Source: Neurospora intermedia (Eukaryota; Ascomycota; Sordariomycetes; Sordariales; Sordariaceae). Taken from it: a stretch of 64,000 nt of DNA. Below are positions 34,400 to 47,231 of this stretch, in pieces. The stretch covers positions 2,046,001-2,110,000 of the forward strand of contig BTPP01000007.1 of assembly GCA_037102815.1 (NCBI GenBank). The letters are read 5' to 3'. Numbering within the stretch: the stretch's first letter is position 1; each line of letters begins with the position of its first letter. The notes under the pieces are model-generated. The model was not told where the DNA came from. It did not search any database and worked only from the letters and a program-made list of their open reading frames with translations. Both the position numbers and the translations under genes were made by a program.

Positions 34400-36550
34400 T
34401 AGTAAAAATTATAATAAAATATCTAATTCTAGTAATTAACAACAATCCTAATAGGATTAAATTGACTTACGTAAGGTATTCTTAATATTATTAAAAGGCT
34501 TCGACCTACTCTAATATATTTATAAAGAGGAAGTAACCGGCCTCTTAGTCCTTAAAAATTTTACTAAGAAGGCTAGAGCTTTTCTCAAAGTTATAAAATT
34601 GCTTTATTACTTCAATACTAAATTTAAGGACTTTAATAACAAGGTTAATACTATTACCAAAGCAAAAGATAAACTAACAACCGCTTCTAAGAAGGAAGCC
34701 GAGGGTTTTAAAACCCGAATTACTATATTCGAAACCCTTAAAGCCCAATAGGCGATTTAAATTAACTAATAGTAGTAGAAGTACAATAGCGTTATTAGAG
34801 AAAATATAGTCCTATAGAAGAATATCGCCTCCCTATAATTAAATAACAACTCCCTACGTACTATTATTAATTAGAAGGAGCGTAATATTATAATAGCGGA
34901 ATAGTAATATACCGACTTATTAAGCATATCCTAATTTCAAAATAATACCTTCAAGGAGATAAATACTAATTATAAGGAAGCCTTCGCCGAAGTTAGCCGG
35001 GCTAAGATCCTTCACAAAGAATTTAATTATATTAAATAGAAGCTTAGAAACGCCTAAATCGAAGCCTAATTCAGCGTAACTAAACCGGCGGAAATAACTA
35101 CTAAAAATTCTAAATTCTTTATACGCATAAACGACGGTAACGAATTAGATATATAAAATACCTAAGAGGAGGTTTCTAAAGGAAAAAGTATTAACTATAC
35201 TAACAATAGTAATAGGGATAGAATTACTATTAATAATATTAGCGCTAACGGGTTCGGCGTTAGCAATATAGGAGGAGCCAGCGAATTTACCGGCTAAAAG
35301 CCTAGAATAGACGGAGGATTTAATAGATTTAAAAGTTTTAGCGGAGGTTTTAACGGATCTGGAGGCTTCGGCAAAAAATTTAGTCCTAGCGGTCCCAGCG
35401 GTTTAAACGGAGGCAGCAGCCCCGGCAGCTACTTTATAAACCTAAGTAACTATTACTTTATCCCTACACCGGCGATCAATACTTATATCCAACGTTATAA
35501 TTTAATTAAAAACCCTAAATAATTTACTAGCGAAAAGAAAAATACATTCAAACGCTATAATTAATTTATCGCCTAATTAATAACTATTCGCACCTATTAG
35601 GAAATTAATAACTATAATTTTATAAATAAAAAGACCAAGTTCCTATATACAATAGGTTACTTAAACGGCGAAGCTAGAATTACTATCGCTACTAGTATAA
35701 GAAAGATCCTAAACAACCCTTATTATTCAATTACTTAGGACTAATCTACCGGATAGGGATTCTTAGACTATTTAGCCTCCCGCTTCTAATAAAGCAACGT
35801 TATTACTATTTTTAAGAAAGTTATAGTCCAATTAAAGTAAAGTACGGGCGCTAATAATAAATTTACTAATTTTACTGATTTTGAAGCGTAGTTTACTATA
35901 TTAGTAAATAGGTACAATTATAATATAATTACAAAAGTTCGTATACTAAAGGATAAAATTAATAGGGACCTCTATACTACAATATTCTATTAGTATAATA
36001 CCCCTAATCGCTATAATTAGGAGGGTTAAATAAAACTATACCGTAATCTATCCAAATCTCTTAACAATACTACTTTCCACAATAATAATAGCTAAATTAA
36101 TAGCGGCGGTAATAACGGCGGTAATAATAGTAATAATAATAATAATAGGTAGAAGGACCCCGAGGCGATAGAAATCGACTAGATTAAAATAAATAAAATC
36201 GACCCGGAAGTTATTTAAACCCACTTCGTAGCTAAACAATATATTAAGTACAATAAATTTAGCCATTAGGCCTATAGATACCGTAACTAAATCAATTATA
36301 GCGGTAGACCCAAAGTTATTAATAATAGTAATTCTAACGCTAATAGTAATAAGAGTAATAGGACCCAGAATAGGGGATCTAATAGGTAGAACGTTAGAAC
36401 TATAATGGACCCCGCGCCCCCGAAGGATATAATTGAGATAGCGGCTCCCGAAATCACTACCGCCCAACAATAGGGAAATAGCGAGCCTTCGGATTAAAAC
36501 GTATCCGAGGGCCTAGAAGGGACTAAAGAATTAGGAAAGAAGAAACTACA
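34400..36550 (+). pseudogene. gag: Gypsy-2 gag remnant
   Basis: Frame 3. A charged N-terminal part (LKNFTKKARAFLKVIKLLYY, ASKKEAEGFKTRITIFETL) precedes a Gly/Ser-rich linker (35220-35430, GGFNRFKSFSGGFNGSGGFG). Then comes a capsid-like region (about 35500-36010: PTPAINTYIQRYNLIKNPK, TIGYLNGEARITIATSI, DRDLYTT-like KINRDLYTTIFY). At 36240-36281 a CX2CX4HX4C-spaced site has Tyr at all three Cys positions but keeps the His. Stops are TAG/TAA at probable Gln. Pol continues in the -1 frame. Confidence 0.8.
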
Positions 36551-36689
36551 AATAGTACTATTAAGAATATAAATATTTAATAGGCTCTTATTTATTAGAA
36601 AGGCGAACCTTTATCTATAAAAAGTTTAAATATCTATAAATAGAATACTACCTTCTTATTTACCTATCTTTAGTACCCCTAATACAATA

Positions 36690-39233
36690 ATAAAATTAAT
36701 TGTATATTATTAATTAATTCTAACTATATAGGGAAAACTTTTATTAATAGAATGTTCGTAGAAAAAGTATACTTTAAAATATACTAGTTTAATAAAGTAA
36801 AACTCCTATATTTAGTAGATAGAGGGTTCAAGGAATAGGTTAAGTATTACGTAGAGACGACCATACAAATCGGCTACTATAAAGAAATAATTAAGCTTTT
36901 TATAGCAGAATTAGCCTACAAATACCCTATAATTCTAGGGTGGCTATAACTATAGTTCTACAATCCAGAAGTTAATTAGGTAATTAATAAAATTATATAG
37001 AATAAAGACTACGTAGGAAGTTATATTAATAAAACCAAAATTATTAAAGTATTAATAATACTAATATCCCCAATTTTAAATACAACGCCGAACTCGCTCT
37101 CAAACGAGTAGAGGATAATTAAGGTATTAAAGCGAAGAGTAATTATTAACTCCAAAAAACCTTAATTAGTAAATTAAATAATAGTAGATTAGATATTTAT
37201 ATATTTTATAGAGGCGCTAAAGGGAAATTAAACTATAATAATAGAAGTTCCTTCGTAGCTACTAGCAGTTAGGGAATTTAAAGAACCTTTCGGCCCCAAT
37301 AGGAAACTAAATAAAATTAGAATAATAGTAGAAATTAAAGGCGGTTATAGAGTATAGACAATAGTAAAGCTAGAATAGGTTAGGTATGTATATTTATACC
37401 GCTTCGAACTAGCAAACTTAGAAATAAACCCTCTTAATATAATAGATTTCCGATTAATCAACGTAGAAACCTTTACAATAATAATACGGTTGAAGGGCGT
37501 ATATATTAATTCAACTATTTAAATAGAATTAAAAGAGCTCTAAAAAGATAAAGCGCGCATAGTTATACTAATATTATCCGAAAATACTTAGAGGAATATT
37601 ATATAGGGTAGAGGGGAACTATATAAAAAGTATTTCGAAAACTCTAAAATTTATAATTTTATTAACATTTGTAAAGCCAAGGCGGTAGGAGACTAACTCT
37701 CTACTACGGCCCTCAAACTAGGGGAAACTACTCGTACCTTTATTAATTAAATATATAATTTAGGGGAGTAAGAACTAGCGCTACCTAAATAAAAACCTAT
37801 ATTATTAATAGAGATTGACCGGATTTACGGTATTATAGAAGAGGATATATAAACCTTTATAAATAAGTTTATAAAATTAAAATATACCCCCGATGAAATT
37901 AGGGAATACTTCCCTAACGAATATAAAGACCTATTTAGAGTAACTAACCCTATAGACGTAGAGGTACTACTAGAATACTATTTATATAATTATAAGATCA
38001 AACTAATCCCGGGTAATAAATTACTATACTTAAAAGTAAGACTAATATCGCCGTAGGAATTTAGAATTATTAAATAGTAATTTAATAATAACCTCGTTAA
38101 AGGATTTATATAACCCTTCATATCCGACGTAGCCTCCCCAATACTATTAGTACAAAAACTAAGTAGTAGTATAAGGATTTATATCAATTACCGGAGTATT
38201 AATAATATTTCTTTAAAGAATCGCTACCCTTTACTATTAATTAGAGAGACTTTGGACGCTATTTATAGGGTAAAATAGTTTATAAAAGTAAATATTATTA
38301 TAGTATTTAATAGACTATATATAATAGAAGGCTATAAATAGCTAACGGCCTTTATTATACGGTTCGGATTATATAAATTATTAGTATACCCCTTCGGGTT
38401 ATTAAGAGCACTAGCCTCTTTCCAAAACTTTATTAACAATATCTTATACAATATTTTAAATATATATACTATAATATACTTCGATAATATTTTAATCTTC
38501 TCCGAAACATATAAAGAGTATATTAAGTATATTAGGGAAGTACTTCAATAGTTAATAAATATAAGTCTATAGATTAATATTAATAAATACGAATTTTATA
38601 CCTAGCGAACGAAATACCTCGGGCTTATTATTACCCTTAGCGGTATTAAAATAAATCTAAATAAGGTAAAAGCTATTATTCGCTAGGAAATACCAACCTC
38701 GAAGCGTTAACTATAGTAATTTCTAAATTTCACCAACTTATATAAGCAATTTATAGCCTAATTCTCCTCTATAGTAAAACCACTATATAAACTTACAAAG
38801 AAAAGCGTAGACTAGCAGTAGGAAAATAGGCACGAAGCGGTATTCTAATTACTAAAAGAGGTATTTATAATAATTCTAGTCCTTAAAATCTACAATTAAG
38901 AGAAATTTATAGTAGTAGAAATCGATACGTCTAATTAGTTGTTTAGGGGAACCCTATCTCAAATATACAATAATAGCTAACTCTACCTAATCGCCTACTT
39001 TTTAACTAAGTATTTAACAACCGAATACAATTACAATATCTATAATAAGGAACTCCTCGTAATAGTAAAGGTACTAGAAGAATAACGACTAGAATTTAAG
39101 GGCGCAGCCCAACCCTTCGAAATTATTACGGATTATAAGAATTTAAAGACGTTTAGTATTATAAAGAAGCTTACGCCTAAGTATATACGTTAATTAGAAT
39201 TCTTTTTACAATTCAATTTTACAATTAAATACC
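36690..39233 (+). pseudogene. pol: Gypsy-2 pol part 1: protease, RT, RNase H
   Basis: Frame 2. Protease-like INCILLINSNYI (Asp-Thr-Gly site degraded) precedes LYLVDRGFKE and PIILGWL. RT runs about 37960-38650: GFI-PFISDVASPILLVQK, IYINYRSINNISLKNRYPL, VYPFGL. The catalytic box IIYFDNILIFS is at 38471-38503; it keeps the first Asp and has Asn for the second. RNase H: KFIVVEIDTSN, LAYFLTKYLTTEYNYNIYNKELL, then EIITDYKNLKTF. The frame stops at the hAT-like insertion inside the phrase FTIKYRP and resumes at 42290. Confidence 0.88.
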
Positions 39234-42200
39234 GAGACTTCCTCGGCGGGCAGTGTCACTTTCCTCCGCGGGCAGTATTATTGCCTATATAGGTAACCCT
39301 TCCCAAATATTCTTCCGCGGGCAATATTATAGTAATATCCTATAGTATTTCTTATAGTAGAAATATTTAAGACCCTGGTAAATTCGATACTCTAGTAGTA
39401 ATATATATATATTAATAATAAATAGAATTCTAATTTAACTACTACTAATAATATTAGGAAGCTATTTCTACTCTTCTAGCTTCCTCCTTAAAAGTTTGAC
39501 AGTCCGCCCGCTTCTAATTACTACTCGAAGTATTAATAACCGTACTATAGTACGCTTTTTACGGGTAGGCTATTCGTTAGAATTTGAAAGAATAAGGGGA
39601 TTGTTTAAGGACGTAGTAATTTGAAGGCCGTTATTTAAAGTAAAAGGATCTAGCGAGCTTAGTACTTATACTTCGATAGTAGAATTTATAGTAGAATCGT
39701 TTTTACCCGTACTAACCTTATCGATTATTTTAAAGTAAGACTATTACCGCCGGAATAATAGTTTTAGTATCTAACTACTCTTTACCCTCTTCTTTACCCC
39801 CTTCCTTCTTACTTTCTCTTTTCCCTTCCCTTTCGTACTATTAGGAATTTATTAGTTATTTAGTAATTCTACTATACTATTCTTAGGTTATCCTCTAATT
39901 CTATTGGTAATTTTAGGGTCTTTAATACGGGAATAGGGATCCTATTCACTTTAATACAAATTATTAATTAGGGAAAAGAATAAAAGTAATAATAATATTA
40001 TTTACCAAAGGTGCCCGGATATAATAGCGGTAATAGATATTCCAATAGCTAAACTAACTACTAATTATAAGCTTCATTAATATTTTATAGCAGTAAGGTA
40101 TATTATATTACTTTTAAACCGTACAATTATACTCCCCTAAATCTCGTACCGGCCTTTTCCTATTACTTAAAGGTATTCTAAATTAGGTAATACGTAATTG
40201 ATAATAAATAAGATTAAGGCTACAATATATAATCCGCTAGGGTAAATTTCCTAGGACTTCTATACCTCCCCTAGTAAATTCGCCCCGTATTTTTATATCC
40301 TAATTAGTAACGTCCTTATACTATTAATTATACTCTCATTTAATTATAATATAAATAGATAAAACTAAAGTAAAGAGATCCGTTTTTCCGTTAACTAAGA
40401 ATCCTTTTATCTAGTAATTAATTAATTCGTTAAAGAATATAACTATTAATTTAAAGTTATAGTATTGGTAGGTATAGTAATACGCTTATTGGTAGTAATA
40501 TAATATATACGTATTTTCTAAATATAATAAGATCTTTTATTAATTATTAAAGTCTATAATTAATTGCTTCCACCGCTATATAAAAGTAGTCTCATTAGGT
40601 ATAAAGACTACTATCTTCCAATATTTAAAAAGACTATAGTACGTATAGTTAAAGACTTTCTATATTTTTAAGTTTGTAACCGTTTATAAGATTACTTTAT
40701 TACTCTAATTAAGAGTAACGGGCTCTCTTTTATTAAACTCTAACTTTAAATTACTACCCTCGCTATTAATCTACTTTTACTTCTTCTTTATTTATAAAAG
40801 GATATTACAATTAATATAGAATATATAGATTTATTATTAAACGTTTAGGAATACCGTTGTAAGAGCAGTCTTTAATTAATTATTGAAATTTATAATAATA
40901 ACTTTTAATTTAGTTACCCTTACTTTAATATATAGTTTCTCAAATACGCTAGCTAACTAAATAACATTATTAACTCTCTTATTATCAATTAGATTAAACG
41001 CTATAGAATAAATAGAATTAATATTTATTAATTTAATAATGATAGTAAATAGGTAATTATACCGGTTAGTTTTATAAGTATTATTTATACTTAAGTACTT
41101 TAGATAATTTCGCTATTACTCTAAATAGAATTACTATAACTAAATAATATTTAAAAGGCAATTAGGGTTATTTTTAACCTATTTAATAATATAAAGAATA
41201 TTAATATCGTTAAAGAATTTAATAATAGTAGTAATAGCTTAATAATTATAGTATTATAACTTTTTAATACGCTAACGCTAATTATTAATATCCTTATAGG
41301 TATATATAATAATTTTAAATTCACATTCAATAATAGTTAGAATATTACGTAGTCTAATGCTAAGCTAGTAAAATAAAGTAGCTATTCGTTTATATACCTT
41401 CTTAGTCCCTTTCTAGTATTATAAGTAAATAGAGAGGTATAAAGATCCTTTATAATTGTAAGTATAGTTAGTAGAATTAGTCGATAGCCGATAAATTTAT
41501 TACTAATTATTCTTTTAAAGAGTAATTATTATTTTAAACTATTAGTAATTATATTTATAGTTTCTTATCTTCCTAAGTTTAATAGTAGAGGGACGAGGTT
41601 AATTATAATAATTATACTTCAAATAGTAATACGTTAGTTGCTTATTTTAATAGTTTAAAACTTATATACGGTTAAAAGCTATACTATAACGCCATTCTTA
41701 TATATTAAACGTATCTTGTATTACCTTTATAGATAGTAGTAGTTTAGGCGTAATATCTTTAATTATTAGGTTGGGTATATCCTTCTCGTTAATTGAATTA
41801 ATATTTAATAATCCCTTATCCTTAGAATTAAATAAAGTAAGCGCCGTTGTAGGGTTAGCGGTAGGAGCGGGAGAAGTAAATACGAATTTATTTCTATTAC
41901 TTGCGTAGTGAGAATTAGAATTATTATTAATCTTAATAATTAAAGATATTTTATAATAAAGATTAGTTAGAATTTAAAAGAGTATATTGTAAGGGGTATA
42001 CTAACGTTGAAATTGTGTTGATACGATTAGTTTTGGTAGATTTATAGTAGTGAGTATAGTTAGTTTCCCTAATTTTGTTGATTCTATATTGCAAAGAAAT
42101 CGTGCAACTCCAAAATCTGGATCTTACGATAGTGGCTACAAATGGCTAAATTCAACGTGGCAACTTCTTTTTACCCGGGTTAGGGTTCAAGGTGGCACTG

Positions 42201-42288
42201 CCCGCGGAGGAATATCTGGGGGCGGTTACCTATATAGGTAGTAATATTGTCCGCGGAGGAAAGTAACACTGCCCGCCGAGGGACTCTC
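39234..42288. mobile_element. hAT-like DNA transposon nested in Gypsy-2 pol
   Basis: 3055 bp. The inverted ends start GAGACTTCCTCGGCGGGCAG (left) and GAGAGTCCCTCGGCGGGCAG (right, reverse complement), matching over about 95 bp and containing three CCGCGG(G/A)CA(G/A) motifs each. A perfect 8-bp target duplication TAAATACC (39226-39233, 42289-42296) fits hAT or P-type integration. Removing element plus duplication (3063 bp) restores the Gypsy pol frame. The terminal motif is shared with the MITE at 46749. The interior is heavily AT-mutated; only scraps of coding sequence remain. Confidence 0.8.
41700..41950 (-). pseudogene. Scrap of a nested-element ORF, unknown
   Basis: The minus strand is open for about 80 codons (NNSNSHYASNRNKFVFTSPA, then PTANPTTALTLFNSKDKGLL and IPNLIIKDITPKLLLS). 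By position it could be the N-terminal region of this element's transposase, since hAT transposases often start with a Ser/Thr-rich tail. I recognise no hAT motif (no BED finger, no dimerisation domain), and no Met starts it, so the identity is a guess. Confidence 0.3.
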
Positions 42289-42289
42289 T

Positions 42290-44100
42290 AAATACCGGCC
42301 TAACTCTATTAATATAAAGCCGGACGCATTAAATAGGAAGCTAAAGTATATCCCTAAGGATACCTCGGACGATAGGCTATAGGCTAAAGAAAAGTTATTA
42401 ATCGACCTTAATCGTTTTAATAAATTATTCAACGAGGAAAACGAATTCTACGTTAATATTATATCAGACATAAGGGAACTACTCGTTATTTATATACTTA
42501 AAGGCGAGGAAGGGGGCGAGAAAGGGGACGATAAAACTAACTCGATAATTCACACCAATAACCTAATATTAAAATCTTATAGTAATTTAACAATAATAAT
42601 AGAGATCACAGCGGCTATTAAGGAAGGTAAACAATAGCCGAAGTACCTAAAGAAAGTCCTACGTATCCCTTTTACGGAATGCTACTTCGTTAATAATAAA
42701 GCAATATTTAGAGATTAAATTATAATACCCCCGGATAATAATAAGACTTAGCTGGAACTAATTAATAGAATCTACGCCTTAGCACTTAGCGGCCACCTAA
42801 GGAGGGATAAAACGCTTAATTTAATAAATCGCACATATTAGTAGCCGGGCCTAACTACGGCAATTAATACTTATTATAGAGGCTGCCTCTCGTATTTAAA
42901 GACTAAACTATTACAATTAGCGCCAGCGGGTTTTTTAAAACTATTACTATTACCCTATACTCCGTAGCAAAATATTTCTATAAATTACGTTATACTACTA
43001 CCTAAATTAATGAAGAATGGGAAGGGAGTAGTCTATTAGTATATAATAATAGTAGTAGATAGGTTAATTAAAATGAGGCATTTTATCCCTTACGAAGGCT
43101 TATCAATTAAAGAACTAGTAGAAAAATTTATCAACTATATTTATACCCTATATAGTCTATTAGATACTATTATATCGAATAGGGGAGTATAGTTTATATC
43201 CGTATTTTAGTAATAACTTTCAAATAAATTAGAGATTAAATTGAAGCTCTCTACACTATATTATAAGGAGACGAATAGTTAGATAGAAAGGATTAATATA
43301 GAAATAGAGTAATATTTTCGGACATTTATTAATTAGGCCTAAAACGATTAGGTCGACTGGCTAGTATTGGCTAAATTTCAAGGCAATAACCTTCAGTCAA
43401 CAACTATAAGAGTCTTACTATTTTTCGCCAACTATAGGTTTTACCCCCGAATAGGAACCGAGCCCTTAAAACCCCTACTACTAAATATATTACTAGAGCA
43501 ATAATAACAAATATTCAAAGTAAACAAAATCGTAGAACACTTTAGGGTAATATAAAATAAACTAATTACATTATTACAATAAACCTAGGACCAATACGAG
43601 GCGGCAGCCAACATAAAGAGGATAAATACTCCTAAATATAAATTAAGCAATATAGTTATACTAAATATAGAAAATTACACTACAGGCCGGCCAACAGCAA
43701 AATTATTACTAAAGTTCGAGGGCCCCTTTCGGGTAATAAAAATAAACTCCTACTCTTTAGAATTATTTTTACCGACGAATATAAAGGTTATATATATAAT
43801 TAATATATCTAGAGTTAAACTTTACATAGAAGGGCTACCAGGACAATCAAACTTAGTTACGGACGTTAAAATAAATAATAGTATAATAATTACTAGAACC
43901 GACGATTTTATGGAAGAGAGGCGCTAAGAATTTAAAACTCTCTTAAACTACTAAAAGATTAGAAGCAATTGGTATTACTAAATTAAATAGACTTATTACC
44001 TACCCGATTAGCAACTAGTAGCGAATTTAGACAATCATAACGAATTAGTTTAGGAATTATATAATAACCGCCCTAAGCTAGGTCTCCCTCACCCGATCTT
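42290..44100 (+). pseudogene. pol: Gypsy-2 pol part 2: integrase, GPY/F, possible chromodomain
   Basis: Continues the RNase H end with KYRPNSINIKPDALNRK (KYRPG...ALSR type). Integrase: zinc-binding region with GHLRRDKT and YYRGCLSYLKTK (one Cys now Tyr). Core: NISINYVILLPKLM (first Asp to Asn), IIIVVDRLIKMRHFIPYEG, IS-NRGV-FISVF (SDRGPQF type, Asp to Asn), YYKETNS-IERINIEIE (E kept), WVDWLVLAKFQGNN-like. GPY/F-type KFEGPFRVIKINSYSLELFLP is at about 43709-43771. About 43965-44070 reads WYY-IK-TYYLPD-QLVANLDNHNELV, which fits a decayed chromodomain, less clear than in Gypsy-3. Confidence 0.82.
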
Positions 44101-44913
44101 TAGAAAAGGATTTAAAGCGTAGCAGAAGTCCAAAGACCTTTCCAACCCCGACGAATTACAATTATAACCAAAACTCCCATTACCGGCACCAATATAGCCT
44201 ACGGACAAATAAATTAGAAGGAGTTTAAGGCTAAATAAAAAGTAAATAGAGAACTAAATAAAAAGAAAGGAATTCAACTCGATTTATTCCGCGCACCCTA
44301 ATTAAATACCTTATAATATACCCTTTTATAAAATAACCATCAACGGCACCGAAAAATAATACGTTTTATAGCAGTCTTATATCTCCTATTCCCTAGAATA
44401 GCCCTATACAATTAATACTAAATTAGAAGATAAGAAAGATTTAAAAACATTAGTAATACAATAATTAAACGTTTAAAGAAAAGATAAATCACAATAGGGA
44501 GTTAAACACACGAACTCTCTAATACTTACACTAGTAGCAACTACAAGCGTCCTACGCAAACCGCTATACTACGGGCGTCCCTATAGTACCCCCGGTAGGG
44601 CTAGCGATAGTAAGAATCGTTAAGGTTCTCTATATACAATAATTAGAACGTCCTAAACTAATTCCCGGCGTATAAATAGATTATTAAGGGTAATAATAGC
44701 TCTCACAGCGGAAGGGTCGGATTTAGCAATATTTTGGCTAATATTCTACCCCTAAGCGGGAATTAAGGCACTAACGGGTACTAAACAGCTTCCTATCTTA
44801 GCAAAATTTTTACCGGCACTTAATTAGGCGTAGTTGCAGGAAGGATTAAGAAGGCCTACTTTATCGATATTAACGGATTTCTCAAGTAGGAGCCTCATTT
44901 TGAGGGAGGGTAG
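44101..44913 (+). other. Gypsy-2 3' region and polypurine tract
   Basis: Downstream of integrase the same frame stays partly open (RKPLYYGRPYSTPGRASD, then LRRPTLSILTDFSSRSLILR), possibly an extended C-terminal tail. The polypurine tract TGAGGGAGGG is at 44901-44910, three bases from the 3' LTR. The open frame at 44834-45055 runs into the LTR and is partly artefact. Confidence 0.6.
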
Positions 44914-45139
44914 TATTATAGGCATTACTACTATATTCCTATATATAAATAGGTACTGCACTACAGTAGTGCAGCCAGCTTACAACTATCTAGGTACAGT
45001 ACAACAGTCACGTACACACGTACTATATGGCCTATGCACAACGTGCCCTACATAGTTCTCGTACGCGCACAGGATTCTCTTCCTGTTCCTCGCACAACAA
45101 TCAAAGTCTTAGCTTAGTGCTTGCTCGCGCCCCGTGACA
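44914..45139 (+). repeat. Gypsy-2 3' LTR
   Basis: 226 bp. It starts TATTATAGG where the 5' copy has TGTCACAGG: its first bases have been changed by transitions (G to A, C to T). Ends CCGTGACA. The flank TAAAC duplicates that of the 5' LTR. Confidence 0.93.
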
Positions 45140-45144
45140 TAAAC

Positions 45145-46250
45145 TATTAAATCCACTAACGTTATAAGTATATTATTCGTAATTATTTGGAATAACTTCT
45201 ATTATAGATTACGTTTTTAATATTAGATATAATTAATTATAAATACCTTTAAGTAAATAGAAGCCAACCAATAGATTAACGTAGGAATCCTCTTCCTCTC
45301 TCCCTTTATAATAAGGATTATAATATTCCCTTTTAATATAAATTGCCTTACTACTACGAGATTTTTAAGCGGTTAATTATTGAAAAGCTATTAAAGCTTA
45401 ACTATATTTATCCCCGCTGGTATTTTAAAGTGCCTTTCGTACGTTCTTTATTATTGTAATTTCTTTATAGATAATTACTAATTAGTCTTTAGGAGTAGAA
45501 TATTAACGATTTTTACCTTCGTCTTCAAAATCCCTATATTATAATAATATATTGCGGTCGACCTAAGAATTCTACTAGATTAATCCCTAACAAGTATATT
45601 CTTACCTCTATACCTAGCTTAAAGAGAAGGAAGAAGGTTAAATTCTTAAAGTAAAGCAATTATTAGAATCTCCCTCGTTTATAACTTAAAATACGATGTA
45701 GATTATCTTATTGGGAAAGTAATAATATTAATAAGCTAGTTCTTAGCTCTATATTTAGGGGTATTAAACGTAAGCAAATGTAAGAGCCGGTTGACTTTAA
45801 TATATCTAACTATAGTAGCGAATCGGATACAATATTTAAAAGTAATTTAAAGCTAGTGCTAGATTGTATTCAAGTGGCTACTTCTATACAAAATTTAGAA
45901 TTAGAGATAGAAGCGATATTACTCCTACTTTAAGTATTTCTACCGCTAAGATTTCTATTCTTTGAGTTCTCTCTAGTACTAGATTTGGAACCTTCTCTAG
46001 AGTTAGAGTTTTAACTAGAGTTTTTACCCTCTTTAAAACTAACCCCCTCTCTAAAGCCTATACTAGAGCTAGAGCCTATACTAGAGCTAGAGCTAGAGCT
46101 AGAGTAGTTATCTCCAGAACGATAATAGTCGTTTCTAGAACTAGAGTTAATACTAGATACTATTCAAGTGGCTGTAGAATCGAGCTCCCTAGTTAAGCAG
46201 GTAGTTAAACGTAAGAAAAGGAAGGCAACGAGCACTTAATATAGGTAGTT
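45145..46250 (+). pseudogene. MULE transposase remnant, C-terminal part
   Basis: Continues the MULE transposase after Gypsy-2. At 45304-45430 the frame reads YNKDYNIPF-YKLPYYYEIFKRLIIEKLLKLNYIYPRWYF, matching the SWIM zinc-finger end and H-P-x-W-(R/Y)-F signature of MULEs (Cys/His now Tyr). Subtracting 11,212 bases puts this in the same frame as the catalytic core at 33123. A Ser/Glu/Leu-rich repeat (46010-46180, TAGAGCTAGAGC units) and a basic tail KQVVKRKKRKATST end the protein. Confidence 0.65.
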
Positions 46251-46748
46251 GTAGTAGTTGTAGATGAATACAGTAGATTTTCTAATGCTCAAAATATTGT
46301 ATGCTATAGAAATCTCTATACAAAACTATGTTGCTGGGCATTACCCGTGCTGCTGGGCGTTATATGTAATTCTATAGAATTTACTGTGTAAATGATAATT
46401 TACGAGTAAATGACGTGCTAAGCCTTGAAATATTGGGGCCCCTATAAGGATTGGGGCCCCCGTAGCCAAAGGCTGGTGCCCCCGGAGTAAACGCCCTAAA
46501 TTTTATAAAAAGGCCTTTATCGACCGGTATATTACTCCTACCCCTTTCTTTCCATTATTACTCCTATTCTAAAATATCGGTATTAATTTTTCCTCTTCTT
46601 CTTTTTTCTTTTAATTATAAGTACTTTTATTATACTGAAGCGGCGTCCCTTCTACCCCCCTCCCTTCTATTAGTAACGCCTCTTCTCTACGAATTGTAAA
46701 CAATTTGGGCGAATATAGTGGCTCTCCACGCTAGGATAAATATATTAA

Positions 46749-47223
46749 GAGCCTTGCTCGGCGCGCAGTGTCACTTTTCTACTGGCGCAGTACTATAGTA
46801 CTACCTAACCTAGTTTTAATAGACTAACTATATATACTACAACTTACTAAACTTGTCGATCTAAGCACTACCACTGTATAGAGTTCAGAAATATGCAATT
46901 TTATACAATTAATAAAGATTTGTAAGATTAGTAACTGTATAAAAATATAATTAATTAACTAGTATAATTCTACCTATTAAAACAAATTTTATTAATATAA
47001 TTTCAATATTAGTAAAGTCCTTATAATATATTCAAGCTCAATACTAAGAATATATTAGGAACTTAAGGTAGCTAGCTATTGTAATATTTAACATAACTAG
47101 AAGTATTACAAGCCTAGGAATTACTATAGCACTGCGCGGGTAGGAATGCTTTCTAAGATATCCCTACTAGCGCAGTGTACACTGCGCAAGTAGAAAAGTG
47201 ACACTGCGCGCCGAGCAAGGCTC
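46749..47223. mobile_element. MITE with perfect 34-bp TIRs and 8-bp TSD
   Basis: 475 bp. The termini GAGCCTTGCTCGGCGCGCAG continue through TGTCACTTTTCTAC, identical in inverted orientation at both ends. Flanks are TATATTAA (46741-46748 and 47224-47231), an exact 8-bp duplication. The TIR resembles that of the hAT-like element at 39234 (CTCGGCG-GCAGTGT-ACTTT), so it is probably a non-autonomous relative. The right arm contains GCGCAGTGTACACTGCGC, a perfect 18-bp palindrome (47170-47187). The interior is AT-rich with no ORF. Confidence 0.93.
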
Positions 47224-47231
47224 TATATTAA

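Larger units (their letters stand above)
33933..45139 (+). mobile_element. Gypsy-2: complete Ty3/Gypsy retrotransposon with nested hAT-like element
   Basis: 11,207 bp including a 3055-bp nested element; 8.1 kb without it. 226-bp LTRs at 33933-34158 and 44914-45139; the 5-bp target duplication TAAAC is at 33928-33932 and 45140-45144. The two LTRs differ at about 27 sites by hand count, all transitions. Gag, protease, RT, RNase H, integrase and a GPY/F-type C-terminus read on the plus strand. A chromodomain-like tail is possible. It sits in the MULE transposase frame. Confidence 0.93.
31898..46495 (+). mobile_element. MULE (Mutator-like) DNA transposon, interrupted by Gypsy-2
   Basis: Inverted termini start G(G/A)CGTTTACTCCGGGGGCACC and continue through AGCCTTTGGCTACGGGGGC; they match over about 65 bp. 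A perfect 8-bp target duplication CTAAATTT lies at 31890-31897 and 46496-46503. Subtracting Gypsy-2 and its 5-bp duplication leaves 3386 bp. The plus-strand coding remnant has Mutator transposase features, and its frame is restored across the Gypsy-2 insertion. Confidence 0.85.
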
